The notes under the pieces are model-generated. The model did not search any database and was not told the origin of the DNA. It was given only the letters and a program-made list of their open reading frames with translations. From assembly GCA_030651375.1 (NCBI GenBank), contig JAUSFM010000015.1:1-64000 (forward strand): a stretch of 64,000 nt of DNA. Reading direction: 5' to 3'. Made by a program: the position numbers and the translations under genes. The stretch is from Candidatus Woesearchaeota archaeon. GTDB lineage: Archaea > Nanobdellota > Nanobdellia > Woesearchaeales > UBA12501. Of this stretch, positions 1 through 8,058 are shown in pieces (position 1 is the stretch's first letter; each line of letters starts with the position of its first letter).

Positions 1-1
1 G

Positions 2-163
2 GGAGATTTTAACCGAGGCGGACGAAGTAACTTCGACGGACCGCGAGAAATGCACACCGCAACCTGCGCAGACTGTGGCAAGGAATGTCAAGTTCCTTTC
101 AAGCCCCAAGAAGGCAGACCAGTGTACTGCAGAGACTGTTACGCAAAGAAGAAAACATACTAG
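2..163 (+). CDS. CxxC zinc-binding protein, C-terminal part (5' truncated)
   Basis: The frame is open from base 2 and ends at TAG 161-163, so the gene starts before the window. The visible 53 residues begin with a Gly/Arg-rich stretch (GGRS, DGPRE) and end in a short metal-binding module: CADC, about 15 residues, then CRDC, followed by a basic tail KKKTY. Four cysteines in two CxxC pairs suggest one structural zinc. Such CxxC-x17-CxxC modules behind RG-rich segments are common in small proteins of DPANN archaea and CPR bacteria, and are presumed to bind nucleic acid. An ATG at 50 could start a 37-residue protein, but the in-frame RG-rich sequence before it makes truncation more likely. The exact function is unknown. 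Confidence 0.6.
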   Translation, partial: GDFNRGGRSNFDGPREMHTATCADCGKECQVPFKPQEGRPVYCRDCYAKKKTY

Positions 164-183
164 ACGTGTGGATTACTTCTGAA

Positions 184-219
184 CTTTTTTACTCTTTTTT
201 TTATTCTTATTTTTTTTGT
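184..219 (+). terminator. T-rich archaeal-type terminator
   Basis: Several T runs (actttttt, ctttttttt, attttttttg) follow about 20 bases after the stop codon of the zinc-protein gene. Oligo-T runs without a hairpin are the usual archaeal intrinsic termination signal. The same stretch also lies just beyond the end of the leftward gene at 227-595. Confidence 0.45.
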
Positions 220-226
220 TAGTGTG

Positions 227-595
227 TTATTGTTGCAGATAGAACTCAACAATGGTATCGCCGGGAAGGTGTGGATTATCGGCAGCAGCCAAGGGCAATT
301 CACTAAGAGGGTTTAGTTTCGGTGCACCATAGCATGCAAGCCGTGTTTCTAATTGGTCACGGGAAGAATATGCCTGGGGAAGTGCTGTTTCAAAATGGGT
401 TTTTACTGCGCCCGGAGTATGTTCAGCAACTGCATCACACCATGATGCAAGCACGCTTAAAAAAGCATCAATGCATCCTGAGGGAGTCTCGCCGCGAGCA
501 GTTGCTGTAATGCCTTCGCTCCCGACAAAAAAAGGTGAAACACCGGATTCATGTGTAGGGAGAATGTATGCCTGAATTCGGTAGGGTTGGCCCAT
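227..595 (-). CDS. unknown 122-residue protein, possibly HicB-like fold
   Basis: I do not recognise this protein. It is acidic, with one moderately conserved-looking stretch (TARGETPSGCIDAF) that faintly recalls the beta-alpha core of HicB/UPF0150 proteins; this is a weak impression only. No signal peptide or membrane segment is visible. The start ATG (593-595) lies two bases after the stop of the 37-residue gene at 598-711, and the upstream gene's last codons provide a GAGGT ribosome-binding site. The two genes are therefore probably one transcript with translational coupling. Confidence 0.55.
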   Translation of the reverse strand: MGQPYRIQAYILPTHESGVSPFFVGSEGITATARGETPSGCIDAFLSVLASWCDAVAEHTPGAVKTHFETALPQAYSSRDQLETRLACYGAPKLNPLSELPLAAADNPHLPGDTIVEFYLQQ

Positions 596-597
596 AG

Positions 598-711
598 TTA
601 CCTCGTGATGTACTTGTTCTTAATAAAAACCTGCACAACGGGCCCGATTAAATAACCAATGGCTGATTCAACAGCCTGCTTAACTTTGTTGTCTACTTCT
701 TCAAAATTCAT
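598..711 (-). CDS. unknown 37-residue small protein
   Basis: This short frame reads MNFEEVDNKVKQ... and ends ...KNKYITR. The N-terminal half is charged and helical-looking. The middle (SAIGYLIGPVVQVFI) is hydrophobic enough for a short membrane or protein-binding helix, and the end is basic. It is too short for ordinary ORF calling, but support comes from a TATA-like box (733-742) centred 27 bases before its ATG and from its tight linkage to the downstream gene. It could be the small partner of a two-gene toxin-antitoxin-like or membrane-peptide unit. That is inference, and no family is recognised. Confidence 0.5.
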   Translation of the reverse strand: MNFEEVDNKVKQAVESAIGYLIGPVVQVFIKNKYITR

Positions 712-732
712 AGATGTTCAGAACCTAAATGA

Positions 733-742
733 CTATTTAAAG
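733..742 (-). promoter_or_regulatory. TATA box for the 37-aa/122-aa unit
   Basis: On the minus strand this reads CTTTAAATAG. Its centre is about 27 bases from the ATG at 711, which predicts a leaderless transcript. Confidence 0.5.
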
Positions 743-820
743 ATTGTGCCAACGGAAATGCCTCCGTTTGTTGCCCCAGAGTATTACCTTTTTTATATAT
801 TTTTTTAAAAAATAGACACA

Positions 821-828
821 TTTATAAA
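821..828 (+). promoter_or_regulatory. TATA box for the nucleotidyltransferase pair
   Basis: TTTATAAA is centred about 28 bases before ATG 853, giving transcription start at or within a few bases of the start codon. A purine-rich segment lies just upstream, as expected for a BRE. Confidence 0.55.
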
Positions 829-852
829 CATCCGTATATTTTAAGTAACAAA

Positions 853-1512
853 ATGATCATTTACAACCCCCATAACGAAGATATAATCAAGGAGCGGATA
901 GAACAGGCAGAAGCCATCCTGCACGGGATTCCAGCGAAGTATTGCTTTATCACTGGTTCTTTTCTCTATAAAGAGAGCTACAAGGATATTGACGTGTTTG
1001 TACTATCCCGAACACAAAAAAAGTTAAAAAGCACGAACAAAAAGGTGAAAATAACGGTTCTTGATTTTAATGACCTATACTCTTTGTTGTATCATTCTGT
1101 ATCGAAGAGCTGTATCGCAAAGAATATCCTTCCAAAAAAACCGCTCAAAGTAACAATGTCTGATTACTGGAATGTTATTAATGAAGCAGTCCCAACACTA
1201 TTGAACAAAAAAGAAAAATTTCATAAAAATGTGCGTTTTCTTGTTCTGTATACCGAATATTTTAAGACCGGAGCGATTTTTGACACATTCGAACTTGCTC
1301 AAAAGATTAATTCGTTTAGAAATTACAAAGAAATTCTTGAGTATATCAAAACAGAAGTACCAAAGGTGATAGGTAAAGGAGCAAAACCATCATACCTCAA
1401 ACGCTTTTTTTATACCCAAGCGGGGTATTATAGAGATCTTTGTGAGTATGATGCACAAAATTTTTTATATACCTTGACTCACGAAGCAGCGCACGGTGTA
1501 GTCCATGGTTAA
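853..1512 (+). CDS. nucleotidyltransferase-fold protein (DNA polymerase beta-like)
   Basis: The 219-residue protein carries a minimal nucleotidyltransferase signature near residues 34-49: a GS dipeptide (ITGSF) followed by KDIDVFV, which fits the GSx(9-12)DxD pattern of pol-beta-type transferases. The rest is largely helical and basic, with several aromatic residues. MNT/AbiEii-type antitoxins and stand-alone nucleotide or protein AMPylating enzymes share this fold. The gene overlaps the next by eight bases (1505-1512), so the products are probably made together at a fixed ratio. The TATA box at 821 supports the start. Sequence outside the motif is not recognised, so substrate and partner are inferred from context only. 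Confidence 0.65.
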   Translation: MIIYNPHNEDIIKERIEQAEAILHGIPAKYCFITGSFLYKESYKDIDVFVLSRTQKKLKSTNKKVKITVLDFNDLYSLLYHSVSKSCIAKNILPKKPLKVTMSDYWNVINEAVPTLLNKKEKFHKNVRFLVLYTEYFKTGAIFDTFELAQKINSFRNYKEILEYIKTEVPKVIGKGAKPSYLKRFFYTQAGYYRDLCEYDAQNFLYTLTHEAAHGVVHG

Positions 1513-1879
1513 TCCTGAAGAATTTAAGCAAAAGATTAAAGAATTGATTGCACAAGAATATAAGATAGAATTTCTTGGTGATACGGTTGATGAGATTCTA
1601 AGCCAGCTTACGGAAACAAAAGCAGAAAAAATATACCAGTGGATACAGGACGTAGTTCAAAAGAATATCCAACCAATATTCGTCGGATCAAAAAAACCAT
1701 ATAAGGAATGGGCTATCAGTCAACTTCTTACGTTTCGTTATCCGTTTACGGTTGGAAACAGTGAGTATAGAATTCTGTTCGTGAAAGTAAAAAATTCGAT
1801 ATATATCGAATTCCATCTGGGGGATCATAAGTATTATGATAAAGTGAGAAAAGAACTTGAACTCACAAAGAAAAGCTAA
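1505..1879 (+). CDS. RelE/ParE-like small protein, possible toxin
   Basis: The protein has 124 residues. The N-terminal 70 residues are helical and charged. The C-terminal part (VGNSEYRILFVKVKN, then IEFHLGDHKYYDKV) resembles the last strands and the HxxxYYxK region of RelE/HigB-type ribonuclease toxins. The start overlaps the end of the nucleotidyltransferase gene by eight bases. The pairing suggests a toxin-antitoxin or RNA-modifying unit, but typical MNT partners are HEPN proteins and not RelE-like ones, so the assignment is tentative. There is no membrane segment. Confidence 0.5.
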   Translation: MVNPEEFKQKIKELIAQEYKIEFLGDTVDEILSQLTETKAEKIYQWIQDVVQKNIQPIFVGSKKPYKEWAISQLLTFRYPFTVGNSEYRILFVKVKNSIYIEFHLGDHKYYDKVRKELELTKKS

Positions 1880-1890
1880 ATCAACACGCC

Positions 1891-3477
1891 CTACCGCTCA
1901 ATATACTTATTCTTAATGCTCACGCTGACAAAGGGCCCCGTGTGAAACGCATGCAACTCGACCAGCGGCATAAAGTTTTTTGGAAACTCGCGCATGGCTT
2001 GTGCGTATTCCCTGCTGTATTTTTTCATGCCTTGCATGATTGTTTTCTGGCATTCCCGCTTCAGTACAGCAGTCGGATGAATACCTTTGGCAAGCTCAAT
2101 ATTCACGCTGAAGAATGCGTCTTTGCTGAATTCGTATTTTTGTGAAATCTGGAACGTGTTGATGTGTTTGTATAGTTCCTTGTTTGTCAGCAACGCCGAT
2201 TCGACTTGTTGAGGATACACGTTAGTGCCGTTGATGGAAATGGTTGAGTCCGTTCTCCCTCCGATCCACAAAAAGGGAAGTTGGAGTGCATCCTTGCGGT
2301 ACTCGGCAAATTTTTTGGCAAAGCGCGGCACGGTCTTGGCAAGCGAGCGGATGAATTCATCGTACCGCAGCACGCCACCGTGGTCGTGAATGTTATATTT
2401 GACCATGATGTTGGGAATTTTCGAATTGAGCTTGGTGACGTTGAATTCTTTTTTGTCTTTTGAATTTTCAATGTAGTGCAGCGTGGGGTCATACTGGAAC
2501 ACCATCGGTGTTTCAGAGCTACCGAATAATTGTTTTGAAACCTCGGGCTGGTTGTCAAGGAGTTCTTTAATCATGACACAGAGCGGCGTTTCAATGCCCA
2601 TGGCAGTATCGAGGTCAGAGGAGCCGTAGGACGAGAATATCTGCGCGCCCTTTCGCAAGCGTGACAACATATATTTGCGCCAGCCCTTGACAAATCCCTC
2701 GCCACCGGTGAGAAGGTCAATCGCGTATCGCTTCCAGTTGAGCTTTCCCGAATCAACAAGGTTCTTGAGGAATGGTGGATAGCCGCCGATGATATATTTG
2801 TATTCAGGGCCAAATATTTTCATGGTCTCAATGACATTCTCAATGCTGGGGCCGATATTTTTCACAATGCCCACATGCTCGAAAAAGTAACAGAACTTCA
2901 AGTCAGCGGTCCATGGGCCGAGACTCCAGCAGCTCAACACAATGTACCGGTTTGATGACGGGTGAAAAATATACTCGGTTTCAAAATTCACTTCTTTGAG
3001 CAGTATCTGGTTTTCTTCTGCTGCCTCAATCCAGTTGGTTGGTTTGCCGGTGCTTCCGGAACTTTCAACCAGCAGGCCGAATCGTGGCAGCATGCTGCTC
3101 CGGCATTGCTTGACAAATGAATATTTGTGCACATAGTTGGCTTTGTCCAATTCTGGCACCGCGTCATGGAACTGCTGCACCGTGCGGATGGTACTCGGGT
3201 CGACATGGTGTTTCAGAAGGTAATTCTTGTACGCAGGAATGGTTTTGGCACACTGTTTGAACACGGATAAAGCCCGCCGCTGGCCAATGATTTCAAGCAC
3301 TTCAGGATTTATTTTTTTAAGGAATAACTTGGTGCCCTTGTAACTGGACAGGTTTACATATTCGAGAAAGGAAATCCATGATACGGGCGCGTATGTTGCA
3401 ACAAGTTTGGTAAGCACTGAATCACCGCTTTTTTGATGAATTTTTGATGAGCTGTTGATACTCTGTTGAGGTATCAC
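1891..3477 (-). CDS. phenylacetate-CoA ligase-like adenylate-forming enzyme
   Basis: The 528-residue protein belongs to the PaaK/CapK branch of the ANL superfamily, which activates a carboxylate as acyl-AMP and usually transfers it to CoA. The visible signatures are the P-loop SSGSTGKPTNW near residue 140, the SSYGSSD segment near 284, and the C-terminal GGRTDS followed by INGTNVYPQQVE, typical of the hinge and C-domain of PaaK. The usual family length is about 430-450, so this one has an extended N-terminus. Start GTG (3475-3477) has a strong GAGGTG context and a minus-strand TATA box centred about 25 bases upstream. It stands alone. The substrate cannot be told from sequence; an aryl acid, a fatty acid or a carrier-bound acyl group are all possible. 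Confidence 0.75.
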   Translation of the reverse strand: MIPQQSINSSSKIHQKSGDSVLTKLVATYAPVSWISFLEYVNLSSYKGTKLFLKKINPEVLEIIGQRRALSVFKQCAKTIPAYKNYLLKHHVDPSTIRTVQQFHDAVPELDKANYVHKYSFVKQCRSSMLPRFGLLVESSGSTGKPTNWIEAAEENQILLKEVNFETEYIFHPSSNRYIVLSCWSLGPWTADLKFCYFFEHVGIVKNIGPSIENVIETMKIFGPEYKYIIGGYPPFLKNLVDSGKLNWKRYAIDLLTGGEGFVKGWRKYMLSRLRKGAQIFSSYGSSDLDTAMGIETPLCVMIKELLDNQPEVSKQLFGSSETPMVFQYDPTLHYIENSKDKKEFNVTKLNSKIPNIMVKYNIHDHGGVLRYDEFIRSLAKTVPRFAKKFAEYRKDALQLPFLWIGGRTDSTISINGTNVYPQQVESALLTNKELYKHINTFQISQKYEFSKDAFFSVNIELAKGIHPTAVLKRECQKTIMQGMKKYSREYAQAMREFPKNFMPLVELHAFHTGPFVSVSIKNKYIER

Positions 3478-3495
3478 CTCGTTTTAGGGAGTGGA

Positions 3496-3535
3496 GTTTA
3501 TATAGTTTACTTGAGCACAATAAAGCTTAAATACC
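3496..3535. promoter_or_regulatory. divergent promoters of PaaK-like gene and kinase gene
   Basis: The segment 3496-3508 reads as AAACTATATAAAC on the minus strand and serves the GTG at 3477. GCTTAAATACC at 3525-3535 on the plus strand is centred 30 bases before ATG 3560. The two cores lie about 20 bases apart, back to back. Confidence 0.5.
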
Positions 3536-3559
3536 TGTTATTATTGATGGGTGGTTATT

Positions 3560-5494
3560 ATGGATGATGCGACATTAGTCGAGCGGCTCGAAGGCATGAA
3601 ACGCGAAGATATGCAGCAAGACCTCTCCTGCTTTGCAACCGGGTACTTGGTACTCGAAGCAAGAGAGCGCGGCATTGAAGGGTTCACCCAAGGCCTTCCG
3701 CCCTGGATGACGCTTGATTACCTTATGGATTCAAGAAATACTGTGCCGCACGGAGTCTTTCGCATGCTTGCGCAGCGGATTAAAGACAATGCGGGAAACC
3801 AGAGCCCTGACCTCATCCGTGATGTGGCTCACCGCGCTGTTGAATTTGATGATGTGGTAACGAGCATGGTACGCCGTGTTGGCAGCATTTGGGCGGGACT
3901 CTGGACCACCACATTTCTGGGCAATTTTATCACCAAAGACCAGTATGTTAATGTGAAAAGAATTGGAAGAGAGGGCAAGACAGTCAGAGGAAGGGCCATT
4001 CATTATTTTATGGAACCGATGAAGGAGTTGTATTATGAGCAAAGCACCGCAACCCGAGGGTATTATGAGTTTCTTCCACTGTTGTGGCAGAGAAGTGTGC
4101 CGGGAGTACAACCCATGCGGGTTGAACAAGTAGTATCACGATTCTCACCTGAAAAATTATTGAACGAAGACTATGCGTTTGCCGCTCGTGCACTCGGCAT
4201 CAAAGATGTTACTCGTGATAAAGAAGGAAAATTGTGTATCGATGGAGAAGTATATGGATTGCCCGTTGCTGAGGAGGAGATAGTCAGGGCATGGGGCATG
4301 GATCGAACGAAAATTAGGTATGCAAGCAAACCAATACGCATGATTAAACCAGTAGAATTTAATGGTGAAACGATTCTTCCAAAAAATGCTATTTTTGATG
4401 GGCCAGCAAGTGTATACCAGTGGGAGTACGACAAACTGCCGTGGTACGCAGGACTGCGAATGGTCATTGCTGGAGTCCAGGAACGCATTGGCGGCACACG
4501 CCACCTTAAGAATGCGCTTGAAGAAGAGAAACAACAACGGATGCTTGCAGAAAAAAACCGTGAACGTGCTCAAAAGAATTATGAGCTGGCGGAAGAGCAA
4601 CGAGGACTTGCCGAAGCTCGTGCCGCAGAGATGCAACAACTCCTGTATGCCCAAGACCATGAAGTACGCGGTGAGGGGAATGTCGCCGTTAATGAACTCA
4701 ACCGCGCTGAAAAAAGATTTGGTGAGTTTAGAACAACACTTGACAATATTCTCGGGGACCTTGAACAAGGGATTCAAAGTATGATTGCTACTTCAACGAC
4801 GAGTGGTGTTGACGAGGGAAAACTTGGCGAGATGTTCGGACCGGTTATTCTTTGTTACGAAAGTCTTGAGCGAGTGTTGAGTGAAACAACCGTTGGAAAT
4901 GTTGCAATGAGAATAAGCCTTGCCCGACGCCGCATTGAATATGTGCAGTCATTCTTGAGAAACATCAGCTTTTATTCGCGAGTGGATATTAATGCACTCG
5001 GAGCTGAAGCGCCTGCTGGTAGTTTCTTTGAGGCATTGGAAGAAAGCATCAAAATGTATAATGAGGACAATGTGGCAACTGCTCACCGGCTGGGTAATGA
5101 ACCAGAACTGATAATGCTTAACGCAACAAGAGAGTATGACGGGCCGATCTCGGTACCTCATGAAGCTGCGCAGATGATTATGTATAATCTCATGCGCAAC
5201 TCACAGGAATTAGGCACAAAAAAAGTTGATTTGACCGTCACCGACAATGGTGAGAGAGTAACGGTTCATTATCGTGATTACACGGGAATGCCCATGAGTC
5301 CAGCAATTGCACACGCCTATGAACGAGGAGAAGCACCGCCCAGCCAAGGAAGCCACCTCGGATTGGGTAATCGAATTATCCATCGTGTTGTTTCAACCAT
5401 GGGAGGTACACTCCGTGTGGCGCCTGAAACAGACGGCACCAGTTTTTTCATTCAATTTAAAAAAGTTAACGATGTGAGGTATACCTATGCCTGA
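3560..5494 (+). CDS. histidine kinase-like ATPase with coiled coil
   Basis: This is a 644-residue soluble protein. Residues 1-310 are an unrecognised, probably sensory region. About 312-385 is a long charged coiled coil (EEEKQQR, AEKNRERAQ, AEEQRGLAEA) that contains a candidate phospho-acceptor His in QDHEVRGEG. About 480-640 is a HATPase_c (GHKL) domain with an N-box NLMRNSQE, a G1-like DYTGMP, and a G2 box SHLGLGNRI, ending GTSFFIQF. The His-box is atypical, so autokinase activity is an inference. An upstream GTG at 3551 is also open, but the TATA box at 3525 favours ATG 3560. The next gene, a receiver protein, overlaps by eight bases, which supports a two-component pair. No membrane segment is visible, so the signal is presumably intracellular. 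Confidence 0.7.
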   Translation: MDDATLVERLEGMKREDMQQDLSCFATGYLVLEARERGIEGFTQGLPPWMTLDYLMDSRNTVPHGVFRMLAQRIKDNAGNQSPDLIRDVAHRAVEFDDVVTSMVRRVGSIWAGLWTTTFLGNFITKDQYVNVKRIGREGKTVRGRAIHYFMEPMKELYYEQSTATRGYYEFLPLLWQRSVPGVQPMRVEQVVSRFSPEKLLNEDYAFAARALGIKDVTRDKEGKLCIDGEVYGLPVAEEEIVRAWGMDRTKIRYASKPIRMIKPVEFNGETILPKNAIFDGPASVYQWEYDKLPWYAGLRMVIAGVQERIGGTRHLKNALEEEKQQRMLAEKNRERAQKNYELAEEQRGLAEARAAEMQQLLYAQDHEVRGEGNVAVNELNRAEKRFGEFRTTLDNILGDLEQGIQSMIATSTTSGVDEGKLGEMFGPVILCYESLERVLSETTVGNVAMRISLARRRIEYVQSFLRNISFYSRVDINALGAEAPAGSFFEALEESIKMYNEDNVATAHRLGNEPELIMLNATREYDGPISVPHEAAQMIMYNLMRNSQELGTKKVDLTVTDNGERVTVHYRDYTGMPMSPAIAHAYERGEAPPSQGSHLGLGNRIIHRVVSTMGGTLRVAPETDGTSFFIQFKKVNDVRYTYA

Positions 5495-6866
5495 AGATAA
5501 CCCATTAGACCGATTTAGACATCGCGCGCCAGCGCAAACGGCACCAGTTGCCGCCTCAGCACCACAAAGTGAGACATTTGATTATGGACTCCGGCGACTG
5601 TTAGCCATGTACCAGTTACAGCCGGCAGATGCACGCATCGGCTTTGCTGACGACAAGCCAACAGAACTCGCCGACAAAAGCGATATTCTTAAGCCATTAG
5701 CAATTCCTTTTGTCCCGCTGCATCTTACCGGTGATAAAGTGCCGTTAGAGATGGTGGTTGCTGAAGCACGAAAGCATAATGTCGTGCTGCTGTTAATGGA
5801 CCATAATTTTACCGGCGGCAACGGCATTCAGTATGCGCGTGATATTTTTTATGAATGCCTGGATATTGATGCGCAGCGTTACATGTTGCCGGTAGTATTT
5901 TCTGCGGTGGATCGGGCAACTGCAGACGTTGAGCTCCAGCGCCAATTTCCGTTTATTCCGTTCATTTCAAAAAATCAGTCAGAGGAAGGAATCCGTGTTG
6001 CGGTTCAGCGTGCATTCATACAGGCAGTTTTGTGGCGAACATCCCGCCAGAAATATGACAGTCTTGAAACGGCGTTTGCCCAGATAAAAGAGGATTATGA
6101 AAGATTAAAACGACAACTCGAACCAGTGCAGCAGTTCGCTGAACCGTCCAAGGCACCAAAGGGAGAAATGAGTATATATCGCACGCCGCAATTTGCTGGA
6201 GAGCTGACCGACCATCTTGTCGGAAATTGCTCGTATTTAGATGACACCTCAGTTCGGCGAATAGCCAAAAGCAGAATAAAAATGGACTGGCCATCAGAGC
6301 TTGAATTAGTTGATGTTGATTCAGCATACCACCTTTTTATGGGAAATGCCCCACCAAAAGATGTGAGCAGGCCATACACAATGTTGCTGAATGATGTTGA
6401 AAGGATTATCGAACAGGCAGCACGTGATGATGCGCGCGCCAAGAGTCGACCGCTTCCAACAATAAACAACCCAACGGTTCAACAGTACCTATTTCAGTTT
6501 TCCAGTGGAGATAGTGGAAAAACAGTACTTGGTAGGGGAAATGAAACAGACCTTGATATCGTGTTGTCGGTTGTTGTTGCAGAGAACGCAGCAAGTCTTC
6601 TGGCAGTGCCGAATGTTGAACGCGCAGTAATGCGGTTTGTGAGCTATATGACTGAGACGTTTGCTGCACGATCAAAAATAAGGCAGCCAACTGAACCGAT
6701 GTCGGGTTTCAGAGCATATGAAGTTGCAGTGCGCATCCCCGGGTTTTATGAACCAACGGGAGCAGCAAGCGTCGAGGTTGTACAGACTGAGCTACCGTCA
6801 CAAGGAGCAGCACGACCACAGGCTATTGGCCGAATTGAACTGCGTCGAAGCTATCTTGGCCACTAA
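5487..6866 (+). CDS. receiver-domain protein with novel C-terminal region
   Basis: The 459-residue partner of the preceding kinase has a diverged response-regulator receiver domain at about residues 48-175: acidic pair D55-D56 (GFADDKP), phospho-acceptor D105 (LLLMDHNF), S139 (VVFSA) and K162 (FISKN), in the right order and spacing. A short coiled coil follows (about 185-210), then about 250 residues that I do not recognise and that show no HTH or known output motif. The start ATG lies inside the end of the kinase gene (ATGCCTGA), implying coupled translation. The 3' end overlaps the convergent gene by four bases. The output is unknown; it may act through protein contacts rather than DNA binding. 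Confidence 0.65.
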   Translation: MPEDNPLDRFRHRAPAQTAPVAASAPQSETFDYGLRRLLAMYQLQPADARIGFADDKPTELADKSDILKPLAIPFVPLHLTGDKVPLEMVVAEARKHNVVLLLMDHNFTGGNGIQYARDIFYECLDIDAQRYMLPVVFSAVDRATADVELQRQFPFIPFISKNQSEEGIRVAVQRAFIQAVLWRTSRQKYDSLETAFAQIKEDYERLKRQLEPVQQFAEPSKAPKGEMSIYRTPQFAGELTDHLVGNCSYLDDTSVRRIAKSRIKMDWPSELELVDVDSAYHLFMGNAPPKDVSRPYTMLLNDVERIIEQAARDDARAKSRPLPTINNPTVQQYLFQFSSGDSGKTVLGRGNETDLDIVLSVVVAENAASLLAVPNVERAVMRFVSYMTETFAARSKIRQPTEPMSGFRAYEVAVRIPGFYEPTGAASVEVVQTELPSQGAARPQAIGRIELRRSYLGH

Positions 6867-7198
6867 ACATTCTCCAAATACCCGCGGGTGTGGAGATAGT
6901 AACTGACCGCAGTGCCGAGCAGAAAAAACAATATCACGAGCTTCCATTGGCCGTACCGTGTGCCCAATACATATCCGAACAGAAGCGCGAGGCCGATCAG
7001 GTAGAACGGGAAGCTGTAGCTTTTCTCATAAATTAATCGGCCTGCAAGAAGCCCAAAAAGAAAAATAACAACGTAACTCAAGAACGCGCTTTCCAGTGTG
7101 ATGGAAAAAACAAAGCCGATGCCCAGCACAATAAAACAAACGAGTTCTACCCACCATGCAGAAAGGTCAATAACACCACGCGCGTTCATAGGTTTCAT
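6863..7198 (-). CDS. small four-helix membrane protein
   Basis: The 111-residue protein is almost entirely hydrophobic, with about four membrane-spanning segments (starting near residues 14, 38, 64 and 85) and short polar loops. The N-terminus MKPMNARG is basic. I do not recognise a family. The gene follows the M50-like gene by nine bases, with a GAGATGAG ribosome-binding site before ATG 7198, so the two are one operon and may form a membrane complex. Confidence 0.55.
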   Translation of the reverse strand: MKPMNARGVIDLSAWWVELVCFIVLGIGFVFSITLESAFLSYVVIFLFGLLAGRLIYEKSYSFPFYLIGLALLFGYVLGTRYGQWKLVILFFLLGTAVSYYLHTRGYLENV

Positions 7199-7207
7199 AT
7201 TCTCATC

Positions 7208-7978
7208 TCACCATCCCGCTTTGTTCCAGTAGGGAATCTCACGGAACCAGTTGTAGCAGAACCACGTAATGACGCCAATCAAAAATCCGATAATCAGCGA
7301 GACAAACGGCGGCAGGAAGTAGAGCAGCACTGCCATGCTCCAGATGAATCCGATGGAAAAAAAGTAGGCAAGCCGCGAACCATAAAATCCGTGCGAACCA
7401 TCCAGTGGTGGAATCGGCAGAATCGTAAACGCACCCAACCAGATGTTTACAATCATTGCCTTGAGGAGCAAGGGGTTGCCAGGGAAAAAGACCAGCATCC
7501 ATTTGAAAAACGTCGCGAGCAGCATATTTGCAAACGGCCCCCAGAAGCCGACCACGGCAATGTCAAAGTGGTTCATGCCGAAACGAAACGCACCCAAACG
7601 GTGGCCTGCCATATGAAAGAACAGCACACCACCAGGTAGGAGCAGCCAGAGTTTGCCGTTGCTCACAATGGCAACAGCGACGCCAGCGAGCAGGCCATAC
7701 AGCCACATGCGGAATTCAACTTTGAAGCCGAGCATGAGCCCTGCGATGCGCTGGAGCGAGATATGAAACAGTAGGCCGAGCAGGACAATAAGCACTGCAT
7801 TGAACAGGTTGCGCAAGCCGACGAATGCATTGAATGAGGTAGCACCCCACTCGTTGAATGAGACAATGAACGCAACGAGGAGCGTAGAAATAATCAGCGC
7901 GCGCATCTCTTCGCCGCTGAACTTGAAATAGCGCCGGATAACATCAAGAATGTTGCTGGGTGTTTGATACATAACCAT
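7208..7978 (-). CDS. M50 site-2-protease-like membrane protein, degenerate active site
   Basis: The 256-residue polytopic membrane protein matches the archaeal M50 (S2P-type) layout: the segment KVEFRMW after the first core helix, a Gly-Pro-Asn segment (WGPFANMLLA), and LPIPPLDGSH, the usual third metal-ligand motif. Where the HExxH zinc motif belongs (before VEFRMW, residues 72-76) it reads HISLQ, so the catalytic Glu and second His are missing. A separate HMAGH occurs near 122-126 but also lacks Glu. It is probably a non-proteolytic relative or a very altered enzyme. The start ATG 7978 is backed by a TATA box 27 bases upstream. It is co-transcribed with the small membrane protein after it. 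Confidence 0.65.
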   Translation of the reverse strand: MVMYQTPSNILDVIRRYFKFSGEEMRALIISTLLVAFIVSFNEWGATSFNAFVGLRNLFNAVLIVLLGLLFHISLQRIAGLMLGFKVEFRMWLYGLLAGVAVAIVSNGKLWLLLPGGVLFFHMAGHRLGAFRFGMNHFDIAVVGFWGPFANMLLATFFKWMLVFFPGNPLLLKAMIVNIWLGAFTILPIPPLDGSHGFYGSRLAYFFSIGFIWSMAVLLYFLPPFVSLIIGFLIGVITWFCYNWFREIPYWNKAGW

Positions 7979-8000
7979 GGAGGTATTTGGAGAGAATACT

Positions 8001-8010
8001 ATTTATATAG
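8001..8010 (-). promoter_or_regulatory. TATA box of the M50-like operon
   Basis: On the minus strand this reads CTATATAAAT. The centre is 27 bases from the ATG at 7978. Confidence 0.5.
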
Positions 8011-8058
8011 TTTGTCGTGAGAAAAGAAAAATCAAGAACAGTCACTCGCGTAGCCGTG

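Noticed and set aside
7663-7875. Ser/Cys-rich frame within the M50-like gene
   Set aside because: It is an alternative-frame shadow of the membrane protein gene, with no start signal.
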